In this document: positions 1-4,617 of the stretch, one piece after another
Position numbering within the stretch: position 1 is the first letter of the stretch
How the letters are laid out: the number at the start of each line of letters is the position of its first letter
NCBI GenBank assembly: GCA_900556255.1
Contig: USNZ01000106.1
Location: 1-5,448, forward strand
Source: an uncultured Oscillospiraceae bacterium
Lineage (GTDB): Bacteria; Bacillota; Clostridia; Oscillospirales; Ruminococcaceae
DNA: 5,448 nucleotides
Direction of reading: 5' to 3'
The notes under the pieces: generated by a model
The model's database searches: none
Seen by the model: only the letters and a program-made list of their open reading frames with translations
What the model was told of the DNA's origin: nothing
Translations under genes and position numbers: made by a program

Positions 1-93
1 CTTGTAGTCGATATGCTCAACGCGATCAACGCAGAAGCTGCAAACCTTCTTGCGGCCGCGATGCATCGGACGGGAAGAACGATCCATAGCCAT
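1..93 (-). CDS. rpsR: 30S ribosomal protein S18, N-terminal part (cut by window edge)
   Basis: Ribosomal protein S18 of the small subunit platform, where it pairs with S6 next to 16S rRNA. Only the first 31 residues are in the window, reading MAMDRSSRPMHR, then GRKKVCSFC, and ending VEHIDYK. The CSFC pair matches the first half of the zinc-type cysteine motif found in many S18 proteins, and the basic start followed by VC.FC is typical of the family. The start at 93 is chosen because AAGGAGGT lies 8 bases upstream; a second ATG at codon 3 is too far from it. The gene follows ssb after 42 bases with no terminator, so it is the third gene of rpsF-ssb-rpsR. The usual length is about 70-90 residues, so most of it lies beyond base 1. 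Confidence 0.96.
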   Translation of the reverse strand, partial: MAMDRSSRPMHRGRKKVCSFCVDRVEHIDYK

Positions 94-135
94 TGTGGTA
101 ACCTCCTTTTAGAGTTGTACGTTTGATTTGTTGAA

Positions 136-612
136 TTAGAAGGGCAGGTCGCCTTCGTCCTCGATCAGCGCAAAGTCGTCATTGCTGCCGGCAGAATAGC
201 TGGCGGCGGACGGCTGCTGCATGGCGGGACGGGCAGCGGGCTCTGCCACGGGTGCGCCGTAACCGGCATCACCCATCGGGGCGGCGTTTGCGGATTTGGG
301 GCCGGCAAAATTGACGTTGTTGGCTACGATTTCGATTGCCGTGCGGTTATTTCCGTTTTTGTCCTGATAGGAACGGCTCTGCAGACGACCGTCAACGGCA
401 ATCAAAGAGCCTTTCTGGAAATATTTGCACACGAACTCGGCCGTGCGGTCCCACGCCGTAACGGGGATCCAGTCGGCCACATTCTGACCGTTGGCATCGC
501 GGCGGCCACGGTCACACGCAATGGTGAACGAGGCAACGCTCTTGCCGGTGGTAGTCTGACGCAGCTCGGGGTCACGCGCAAGGCGACCCATAATGGCAAC
601 AACATTCAGCAT
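136..612 (-). CDS. ssb: Single-stranded DNA-binding protein
   Basis: Binds single-stranded DNA during replication, repair and recombination, normally as a homotetramer. The 158 residues fall into three parts. Residues 1-105 are an OB-fold, opening MLNVVAIMGRLARDPELRQT, with the conserved ADWIPVTAW stretch (Trp48, Trp54) and then Phe60. Residues 106-145 are a low-complexity linker rich in Ala, Pro, Gly and Ser. The acidic tail is EDEGDLPF, ending in the DLPF that docks partner proteins. The length is normal for the main SSB. The gene starts 11 bases after the rpsF stop, and its AAGGAG site overlaps that stop codon (TAAGGAG), which favours coupled translation. The position between the S6 and S18 genes is the standard bacterial arrangement and supports housekeeping rather than phage SSB. 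Confidence 0.97.
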   Translation of the reverse strand: MLNVVAIMGRLARDPELRQTTTGKSVASFTIACDRGRRDANGQNVADWIPVTAWDRTAEFVCKYFQKGSLIAVDGRLQSRSYQDKNGNNRTAIEIVANNVNFAGPKSANAAPMGDAGYGAPVAEPAARPAMQQPSAASYSAGSNDDFALIEDEGDLPF

Positions 613-623
613 TTTGGTACTCC

Positions 624-908
624 TTACTCCTCGACAGCAATGGTCATGCTGCGAAGAACGCCTTCAGTGATCTTGAAAACACGATCCAGCTCAGCCGGGA
701 AATCGGGGTTGCTGGTAAAGCGGATCACCGTGTAGACACCCTCGGTCTCGTCGTTGATGGGGTAAGCAAGACGCTTCTTGCCCCAATCATCAACAGAATC
801 AATCGTACCGTTTGCTGCGATCAGGTTCTTGAACTTGTTCACGAGAGCAGTAGCAGCTTCCTCGTCGACAGCAGCGGTGGTAACCATCATGGTTTCGTAC
901 TTAGCCAT
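624..908 (-). CDS. rpsF: 30S ribosomal protein S6
   Basis: Ribosomal protein S6, which binds the central domain of 16S rRNA together with S18. The protein has 94 residues, within the usual 90-100. It begins MAKYETMMVTTAAVDEEAA, and the central DDWGKKRLAYPINDETEGVY matches the conserved S6 stretch (WGKRRLAYPI..., then G.Y). It ends ITEGVLRSMTIAVEE. An in-frame extension reaches back to 1019, but the start at 908 is preferred: it has AAGGAGGTG 10 bases upstream, encodes the conserved N-terminus, and lies downstream of the promoter at 991-1019, whereas the extended start would overlap the -35 box. First gene of rpsF-ssb-rpsR. Confidence 0.97.
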   Translation of the reverse strand: MAKYETMMVTTAAVDEEAATALVNKFKNLIAANGTIDSVDDWGKKRLAYPINDETEGVYTVIRFTSNPDFPAELDRVFKITEGVLRSMTIAVEE

Positions 909-936
909 ATTCTGTGCACCTCCTTTTGGACGTATG

Positions 937-984
937 GCCTTTCTGCAAGAGAAAGGCAAGGATAAACTGTGCCGTTCAGCACAG
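937..984 (-). promoter_or_regulatory. rpsF mRNA leader with two hairpins
   Basis: The transcript from the rpsF promoter should start near 984. Its first bases fold as CTGTGC (984-979) with GCACAG (972-967), extendable by a U-G pair to leave a GAAC loop. A second hairpin pairs GCCTTTCT with AGAAAGGC (957-950 with 944-937) around a 5-base loop, ending about 13 bases before the GGAGG. In many bacteria the S6:S18 complex binds its own leader to repress the operon. I do not see the CCG-box signature of that known motif here, so autoregulation is only a possibility. The 5'-terminal hairpin could equally just protect the mRNA. Confidence 0.5.
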
Positions 985-990
985 CAATTT

Positions 991-1019
991 ATTATAGCAA
1001 ATACCGGCGGCTTTGTCAA
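991..1019 (-). promoter_or_regulatory. Sigma-A promoter of rpsF-ssb-rpsR (extended -10)
   Basis: On the minus strand, a perfect TTGACA (1019-1014) and a perfect TATAAT (996-991) are separated by exactly 17 bases. A TGC directly before the -10 makes it an extended -10. An A/T-rich stretch follows, and the predicted start is near 984. This is a very strong housekeeping promoter, as expected for a ribosomal protein operon. Confidence 0.93.
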
Positions 1020-1022
1020 GCG

Positions 1023-1043
1023 AAAAACCGCATATTTTCGCGG
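1023..1043 (-). terminator. Weak intrinsic terminator after the ABC permease
   Basis: Ten bases past the permease stop, the minus strand reads CCGCG, AAAATA, TGCGG and then TTTTT. This is a 5-bp stem (one G-U pair) with a U-tract. It sits directly upstream of the rpsF -35 box and would separate the ABC cassette from the ribosomal operon. The stem is short, so some read-through is likely. Confidence 0.55.
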
Positions 1044-1052
1044 GATTTTTCC

Positions 1053-1727
1053 TTACCGTGCGTTATTTTTGTAAATGCGCACACACACGGCGGCGCTTGC
1101 CGCATACAGCGCCAGCAAGGCGGCAAAAATCAGCACCAGAAAAAGCCAGACCTGCTGCTCGCCGACGGCGTTCAGTGCAGCGCCTATGTCGCGCATAAAG
1201 CCCGCGGGCAGGCAGCGCATCAGCAGAAATCCCAGAACAAACAAAGCCAAAAACGCCGTGCCCACAAAGCTGCGCGCCCGCACCCCGCCGAATTTGTAGG
1301 AGATGGGCAGGGTAAGGCTGCTGGCCAGCAGCGACACCGTGCCGCTGCCCAAAATGCCGGAAAGCTGCTCCGGCAGGGGAACGGCAGCGGCATCCCCGGC
1401 GATACCGGCGCTCAGCGGCAGCAGCGCCGACAGCAGCAGGGCGCACACCGCCGCCGCCAGCATAAATACAAGGTTCAGCAGATACTTGGCTGCCACGATC
1501 TGCCCGGCCGAAACAGGCAGCGTGCGGGCGTAGCTGTCCCAATGCGCCTGCTCGTCAAAGCTGATGGTTGTCGAAACGTACACACTCGCCAGAAAAACCA
1601 GCGCATAGGCGACAAAAAGCTGCCGTGTAAGAAGGATGATGGCTGCGTACAGCAGCAGAACCGTCAGGATACTGCGCTTGTAGCTGTTGGCCAAAAGTTG
1701 AAAATCTTTATAAAGCAAGCCCTTCAT
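1053..1727 (-). CDS. ABC-2 type transporter permease subunit
   Basis: Integral membrane partner of the ATPase encoded just upstream. The 224 residues begin MKGLLYKDFQLL, a short cytoplasmic amphipathic lead typical of the ABC2_membrane_5 type of permease. About six hydrophobic segments follow, near residues 20-36, 37-56, 84-107, 127-143, 152-173 and 193-215, and the tail is basic (RIYKNNAR). Between the second and third segments is a cytoplasmic loop with FDEQAHWDSYARTLPVSAGQIV, written here as FDEQ..W..Y...LPVS at residues 57-77; this loop recurs in the family and probably contacts the ATPase. The start codon overlaps the ATPase stop (ATGA), with GGGAGG 8 bases upstream, so the two are translationally coupled. 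The substrate cannot be told from sequence; relatives near YtrA-type regulators are linked to cell-envelope stress or peptide antibiotics. Confidence 0.85.
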   Translation of the reverse strand: MKGLLYKDFQLLANSYKRSILTVLLLYAAIILLTRQLFVAYALVFLASVYVSTTISFDEQAHWDSYARTLPVSAGQIVAAKYLLNLVFMLAAAVCALLLSALLPLSAGIAGDAAAVPLPEQLSGILGSGTVSLLASSLTLPISYKFGGVRARSFVGTAFLALFVLGFLLMRCLPAGFMRDIGAALNAVGEQQVWLFLVLIFAALLALYAASAAVCVRIYKNNAR

Positions 1728-2581
1728 TGGTCGTCCCTCCCACTGGTAAAGCGCATAATGTCGTCGATTCCGGCGGGGTCGCAGACGGCGTCCGGCAGGG
1801 CGGCGCGTGCGGCGGCGCGGCTCTTGACCAGCGTTTCGCAGCCGTAAGCCCCCTGCCTTGTGTACACGGCGCAGCCCGCCGGCAGACGCGCTAAGTCACC
1901 TTGGGCGCAGCGCAGCAGACCGTACTGCTGCAGCAGCTCGTCCTTGTCCTCGCAGAACAGCAGCCTGCCGCGATGCAGGTAGGCGATGCGGTCGGCGATC
2001 TGCTCCAGATCGGTGGTGATGTGGCTGCTCAGCAGCACGGTGCGGCGCTCGTCCTGAATGTAATCCAGCAGCAGGTCCAGCAGCTCGCCGCGCACCACGG
2101 GGTCCAGCCCGGAGGTCGCCTCGTCCAGCACCAGCAGTTCGGGGTCGTGTGCCAGCGCCGACGCAAGGCTCAGCTTCATCCGCATACCGCGGCTGTACTC
2201 TTTGATGGGCTTTCGGTCGTCAAGGGCAAAATTGTGCAGGTAGGCGTGGTATTTTTCATTGTTCCAGCGTGCGCCGAACACGGCGCTCAGGCTTTTGCCC
2301 ACCTGCTTGGCGGTAAAGCAGTCGGGGAAAAAGGCGTCCTCAAACACGGCGCCGATGCGCGCCCGCGCGGCAGCGTCGGCGGGGGAAGTATCCCACAGGG
2401 CGATTTGCCCGGCATCGGGGCGCAGCGCGCCGCACAGCATTTTCAGCAGGGTGGTCTTGCCCGCGCCGTTCTCACCCACCAGCCCCACGATCATCCCGGC
2501 GGGCAGCTCCCAGTCCACGGGACCCAAAGTAAACGATGTATAGTGTTTTTCTACGCCCTGCAGCTTAGCGGTACATGGCAT
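1724..2581 (-). CDS. ABC transporter ATP-binding protein (YtrB-like)
   Basis: Cytoplasmic ATPase that would power the permease encoded next to it. All core motifs are present in the 285 residues: Walker A GENGAGKT (36-43), signature YSRGM in place of LSGGQ (129-133), Walker B LLVLDE with catalytic Glu154 (149-154), D-loop SGLD (157-160) and switch His187 in SSH. The Q-loop position carries Glu81 (IGAVFEDAFF) instead of Gln, a change common in this branch of two-component exporters. Residues from about 220 on form a variable C-terminal extension. It starts 3 bases after the gntR stop; its GGGAGG site lies inside the last gntR codons. It overlaps the permease by 4 bases. The order GntR, ATPase, permease matches Bacillus ytr-type operons. 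The transported substrate is unknown. Confidence 0.92.
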   Translation of the reverse strand: MPCTAKLQGVEKHYTSFTLGPVDWELPAGMIVGLVGENGAGKTTLLKMLCGALRPDAGQIALWDTSPADAAARARIGAVFEDAFFPDCFTAKQVGKSLSAVFGARWNNEKYHAYLHNFALDDRKPIKEYSRGMRMKLSLASALAHDPELLVLDEATSGLDPVVRGELLDLLLDYIQDERRTVLLSSHITTDLEQIADRIAYLHRGRLLFCEDKDELLQQYGLLRCAQGDLARLPAGCAVYTRQGAYGCETLVKSRAAARAALPDAVCDPAGIDDIMRFTSGRDDQ

Positions 2582-2584
2582 AAC

Positions 2585-2956
2585 TCAACCCTCCCATAAA
2601 AGGCGAAGCGTTTCGCACGCTTCCTCGCAGGAAATACCGCCCAGCCGCGCCGCATCCACGGCGTCCTGCAGGCAGCTTTCCATTTTTTTCAGATGCTCCT
2701 CGCGCAGAAGGTCAGGATTTTGGGCAGCCACAAAGCTGCCGCGCCCCGCCTGTGTGACAATAAACCCATCGGCCTCCAGCTCCTCGTAGGCGCGCTTGGT
2801 CGTGATAACGCTGATGCGCAGCTCCTTAGCCAGCAGCCGTATGCTGGGCAGCGGCTCGCCCGCGCGCAGCTGCCCCGACAAAATCTGTTGTTTGATTTGT
2901 CGGGTGATTTGGGCGTAAATCGGCTCTTGCCCTGCGTTGGACAGAAAAATCTCCAT
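2585..2956 (-). CDS. GntR-family transcriptional regulator, YtrA subfamily
   Basis: Likely repressor of the cassette it heads. The 123 residues have an N-terminal winged helix (about 10-78): EPIYAQITRQIKQQILSGQL, then RAGEPLPSIRLLAKEL, then the recognition region ISVITTKRAYEELEADGFI and the wing AGRGSFVA. Only about 45 residues follow, which is the short helical dimerisation tail of the YtrA subfamily and too small for a metabolite-binding FadR or UTRA domain. The frame is open back to 3082, but the start at 2956 is chosen because AAGGAG lies 7 bases upstream and the longer version would span the promoter. The ABC ATPase begins 3 bases after its stop. A large dyad over its own promoter (2977-3023) points to autoregulation. 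The inducer is unknown; for relatives it is often a cell-wall-active compound. Confidence 0.92.
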   Translation of the reverse strand: MEIFLSNAGQEPIYAQITRQIKQQILSGQLRAGEPLPSIRLLAKELRISVITTKRAYEELEADGFIVTQAGRGSFVAAQNPDLLREEHLKKMESCLQDAVDAARLGGISCEEACETLRLLWEG

Positions 2957-2976
2957 AAAATAACTCCTTAGGTTCG

Positions 2977-3023
2977 AACTGTGCACATTCGATATATACA
3001 GTATATACACGGTATGCACAGTT
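2977..3023 (-). promoter_or_regulatory. Nested palindromic operator of the GntR-ABC operon
   Basis: Two inverted repeats share one centre, base 3000. The inner is TATATAC-N-GTATATA (2993-3007). The outer is AACTGTGCA (2977-2985) with TGCACAGTT (3015-3023), a perfect 9-bp match. Together 16 of the 23 symmetric pairs lie in these two blocks. The inner palindrome covers the -10 box and the outer right arm touches the -35 box, so occupancy would block RNA polymerase. GT...AC half-sites suit GntR proteins. That the adjacent YtrA-type protein binds here is an inference. Confidence 0.75.
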
Positions 3024-3028
3024 GTCAA
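3000..3028 (-). promoter_or_regulatory. Sigma-A promoter of the GntR-ABC operon
   Basis: On the minus strand, TTGACA (3028-3023) and TATACT (3005-3000) are separated by 17 bases. The transcript should begin near 2993, leaving a leader of about 37 bases before the gntR start codon. The promoter is buried inside the nested operator dyad. Confidence 0.88.
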
Positions 3029-3040
3029 GGGGGGCGGCGC

Positions 3041-3070
3041 AAAAAAAGCGGCTGCCTTTGCGGCAGCCGC
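3041..3070 (-). terminator. Intrinsic terminator of the flavodoxin gene
   Basis: On the minus strand, GCGGCTGCC (3070-3062), loop GCAAA and GGCAGCCGC (3056-3048) form a perfect 9-bp stem followed by seven T's (3047-3041). This is a strong factor-independent terminator 85 bases after the flavodoxin stop. It insulates the GntR operon, whose -35 box lies 13 bases further on. Confidence 0.93.
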
Positions 3071-3154
3071 CTGTACAATCACAGATCAAAGAGAATCCAT
3101 CCGGTAGGGGGGCACGGCAGGCTGCCGGAATGGCGGCACTGCCAAAACGCAGGG

Positions 3155-3583
3155 TCAGGCGTTAGCCAGTGCGGTGCCAAGGGCAGCGCAGGCGGCTTCG
3201 GCATCGCCATCGGGGGAGCCGTTCGCCATGACAGGCTCAACCACCAGACGTGCCCCGGCACTCTCGGCGTCCTCTGCCCAAGTGCGGATCCACTCGCCGT
3301 CGCCCCAGCCGTAGGAACCGAACAGCCCCACAGGCTTGCCGTTCAGGGCGCTGCGCAGTTCCTGATACATCGGCTCAAACTCGGTTTCTTCCAGCTGCTC
3401 GGCACCCATGGCAGGGCAGCCCAGCGCAAAGCCGGCGTAATCGGCGGCAGAGGAAACCTGAAATTCGGCGGCGGTGAACTTATCCACGGCTGCCCCGGCG
3501 TTGGTGGCAGCGCCGGCAACCAGATCTGCCATAGCCTCGGTGTTGCCGGTGCCACTCCAATAAATAACAGCGATTTTTTTCAT
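3155..3583 (-). CDS. Flavodoxin (short-chain, clostridial type)
   Basis: FMN-binding electron carrier of the cytoplasm that can stand in for ferredoxin. The 142 residues begin MKKIAVIYWSGTGNTEAMAD; SGTGNTE (10-16) is the phosphate-binding loop for FMN. The two isoalloxazine-binding loops are visible as GCPAMGAEQLEETEFEP and LFGSYGWGDGEW, the latter with the aromatic Trp that stacks on FMN in clostridial flavodoxins. Length and motif order match the single-domain clostridial proteins. The frame is open to 3637, but the start at 3583 has AAAGGAG 6 bases upstream and gives the canonical N-terminus. It is a single-gene transcription unit with its own promoter and terminator. Two identical-type palindromes and a hairpin in the leader suggest tight control; iron limitation is the classical signal for flavodoxins, but that is an inference here. 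Confidence 0.95.
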   Translation of the reverse strand: MKKIAVIYWSGTGNTEAMADLVAGAATNAGAAVDKFTAAEFQVSSAADYAGFALGCPAMGAEQLEETEFEPMYQELRSALNGKPVGLFGSYGWGDGEWIRTWAEDAESAGARLVVEPVMANGSPDGDAEAACAALGTALANA

Positions 3584-3642
3584 AAGAAACTCCTTTGGTA
3601 GACGGGTTGATGTGTTGGCGGGCAAAAGAAATTGCACCGATA

Positions 3643-3658
3643 GTTAGTATGTACTAAC
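3643..3658 (-). promoter_or_regulatory. Downstream flavodoxin operator (GTTAGT-N4-ACTAAC)
   Basis: GTTAGTATGTACTAAC is a 7-2-7 palindrome inside the untranslated leader, about 93 bases after the predicted transcription start. It shares both 6-base arms and the 4-base spacing with the site at 3736-3751, which makes chance unlikely. It may serve as a roadblock or looping partner. No cognate regulator is encoded in the window. Confidence 0.65.
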
Positions 3659-3664
3659 CAATAA

Positions 3665-3716
3665 TTCCATAAAACCGCCCGGCACAGGAGGCACTTGTGC
3701 AGGGCGGATTATGGAA
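3665..3716 (-). promoter_or_regulatory. Long hairpin in the flavodoxin leader (possible attenuator)
   Basis: In the minus-strand transcript TTCCATAA (3716-3709) pairs with TTATGGAA (3672-3665), and inside this CCGCCC-N-GCACA pairs with TGTGC-N-GGGCGG (3707-3696 with 3686-3675). One internal mismatch, one small internal loop and a 9-base apical loop remain. The inner GC stem is followed by TTTT, so it could terminate weakly. The weak U-tract and the outer paired A/T stem make this uncertain. It lies exactly between the two operators. Confidence 0.5.
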
Positions 3717-3735
3717 AACGGAGGAAGTTGAATAG

Positions 3736-3751
3736 GTTAGTCATAACTAAC
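3736..3751 (-). promoter_or_regulatory. Promoter-proximal flavodoxin operator (GTTAGT-N4-ACTAAC)
   Basis: On the plus strand GTTAGTCATAACTAAC, a palindrome with 6-base arms and a 4-base spacer. It covers about +1 to +16 of the flavodoxin transcript, a classic repressor position. The TTAG...CTAA core resembles in outline the boxes of DtxR/IdeR/MntR-type metal regulators, though MarR- or HxlR-type proteins also use such sites. The regulator is unknown. Confidence 0.7.
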
Positions 3752-3757
3752 AAAGAT

Positions 3758-3786
3758 ACTATAACATAAGAGAAACAGCTTGTCAA
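3758..3786 (-). promoter_or_regulatory. Sigma-A promoter of the flavodoxin gene
   Basis: On the minus strand, TTGACA (3786-3781) and TATAGT (3763-3758) are separated by 17 bases, with a predicted start near 3751. The leader before the start codon at 3583 is therefore about 168 bases, unusually long, and holds the two palindromes and the hairpin. Confidence 0.9.
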
Positions 3787-3837
3787 GGGTAGAGAATGAT
3801 TTTTTGATAAACCGAATGGGAATATTGCAAACTCCCG

Positions 3838-4497
3838 GCGGGTTTGGAGGGGACGCATACATGCGTCCCGTGCGGTTTTGCCGATAGTTCGTAATATCCG
3901 GACGGCTGCGGCGGGCGGCATAATTGCCGTGCCTACCGCGCGAAGATTTTTTATTGCCCCGTAGGGCGGGGTGACCCCACCCCGCCGGGAAATTGGCAAT
4001 AACCGCAAAGCAGCAAGGAGGGGTCAAGACCCCTCCCTACAAATAACCGGGGGTAAGTAATGATTGGGGAAAATGTAAACCTCCGGCAGGTTTGTAGGGA
4101 ACGGTCTTGACCGTTCCGTACGGTTTACCCGTTATACCGCATTATCCGGGCGGCTGCAACGGGCGGCATATATGCCGCCCCTACAGAGTACCCCGTAAGG
4201 TTGTTACAACCGCAAAACCGCGGGCGGGGCATGCCCCGCCCCTACCGCGCGATGATTTTTTATTGCCCCGTAGGGCGGGGTGACCCCACCCCGCCGGGGA
4301 AATGGGCGATAACCGAAAGGGAGCAAGGAGGGGTCAAGACCCCTCCCTACAAATTGCCGGAAGGCAAGCGGTAACCGGGTAAAACGCTTATTTCCGGCAG
4401 GTTTGTAGGGGACGCATAGTTGCGTCCCCTACGGTTTTCCCGGTAGGCCGATTTGCCGGAATGGCTGCAACGGGCGGCATATATGCCGCCCCTACAG
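3838..4497. repeat. Array of eleven short GTAGGG...CCCTAC palindromic elements
   Basis: This gene-free stretch holds eleven hairpin-forming units. Their palindromic cores are at 3850-3869 (GGGACGCAT arms), 3916-3929 (decayed CGGCA), 3965-3986 (GGCGGGGTG), 4017-4036 (GGAGGGGTC), 4098-4117 (GGAACGGTC), 4161-4180 (GGGCGGCATA), 4222-4241 (GGGCGGGGCA), 4274-4295 (GGCGGGGTG), 4327-4346 (GGAGGGGTC), 4405-4432 (12-base arms GTAGGGGACGCA) and 4472-4491 (GGGCGGCATA). Most are bordered by GTAGGG on the left and/or CCCTAC on the right, while the stems differ. The spacers, for example CGGCAGGTTT and GGCTGCAACG, also recur. No start codon with a ribosome site or conserved protein is visible; frames open here are by-products of the repeats. 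REP/BIME-like or MITE-like DNA is the best description. Confidence 0.85.
3933..4193. repeat. Higher-order repeat, copy 1 (about 310-bp period)
   Basis: Starts at CTACCGCGCGA, then GATTTTTTATTGCCCC, then the GGCGGGGTG, GGAGGGGTC, GGAACGGTC and GGGCGGCATA hairpins, and ends CTACAGAGTACCCC. Matching landmarks recur 309-311 bases later in copy 2, so spacing is kept to within 2 bases. The third hairpin differs between copies: GGAACGGTC here, GGGGACGCA there. Confidence 0.8.
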
Positions 4498-4504
4498 AGT
4501 ACCC
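4242..4504. repeat. Higher-order repeat, copy 2 (about 310-bp period)
   Basis: Same order of spacers and hairpins as at 3933-4193. A partial earlier relative covers about 3830-3935 (CGGCGGGTTTG, a GGGACGCAT hairpin, CCGGACGGCTGC, a decayed GGCGGCA hairpin). A fragment of the inter-copy spacer (4193-4213, CCGTAAGGTTGTTAC) reappears as CCGTTAGGTTGTTAC at 4597-4611, so repeat-related sequence runs almost to the yggS stop codon. Confidence 0.8.
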
Positions 4505-4540
4505 GCAATATTGCAATCACCGCAAATTTTTTCCTCATCA

Positions 4541-4579
4541 GTCACCTGCGGTGACAGCTTCCCCCCAAAGGGGGGAAGC
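4541..4579. repeat. Double-hairpin intergenic element
   Basis: Two perfect palindromes are set one base apart: GTCACC-TGC-GGTGAC (4541-4555) and GCTTCCCCCC-AAA-GGGGGGAAGC (4557-4579). They resemble short repeats scattered between genes in Faecalibacterium-like genomes, recalled rather than searched. They differ in sequence from the GTAGGG family and appear to interrupt it. The second stem could end yggS transcripts, but no T-run follows on the minus strand, so I do not call it an intrinsic terminator. Confidence 0.75.
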
Positions 4580-4617
4580 CATACAGGCGGTTTACCCGTT
4601 AGGTTGTTACAGCTGCA

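Noticed and set aside
969..1847. Long plus-strand open frame opposite the permease and rpsF promoter
   Set aside because: Composition is Gln/Arg/Ala-rich with no recognisable domain, and it lies antisense to a clear permease and promoter. It is a by-product of GC-rich codon usage.
1901..2599. Plus-strand open frame antisense to the ABC ATPase
   Set aside because: No ribosome site or domain is seen; the opposite strand has all ABC ATPase motifs.
2957..3082. Longer gntR start giving 165 residues
   Set aside because: The extension would cross the promoter and operator and has no homology; the ATG at 2956 has a good AAGGAG site.
3584..3757. FMN riboswitch in the flavodoxin leader
   Set aside because: The conserved multi-stem RFN sequence blocks are absent; only one long hairpin and two palindromes are seen.
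3709..4027. Minus-strand small open frames in the repeat region
   Set aside because: They run through hairpin repeats and the flavodoxin promoter, lack ribosome sites, and their residues simply translate the repeat words.
4222..4266. Plus-strand terminator (GC palindrome, then ATTTTTTATT)
   Set aside because: No plus-strand gene is upstream, the T-run is about 15 bases after the stem, and the same layout recurs as part of the repeat unit.
3838..4497. CRISPR array
   Set aside because: Units are palindromes with varied stems at irregular spacing, and the spacers themselves are repeated. There are no uniform direct repeats with unique spacers, and no cas gene.
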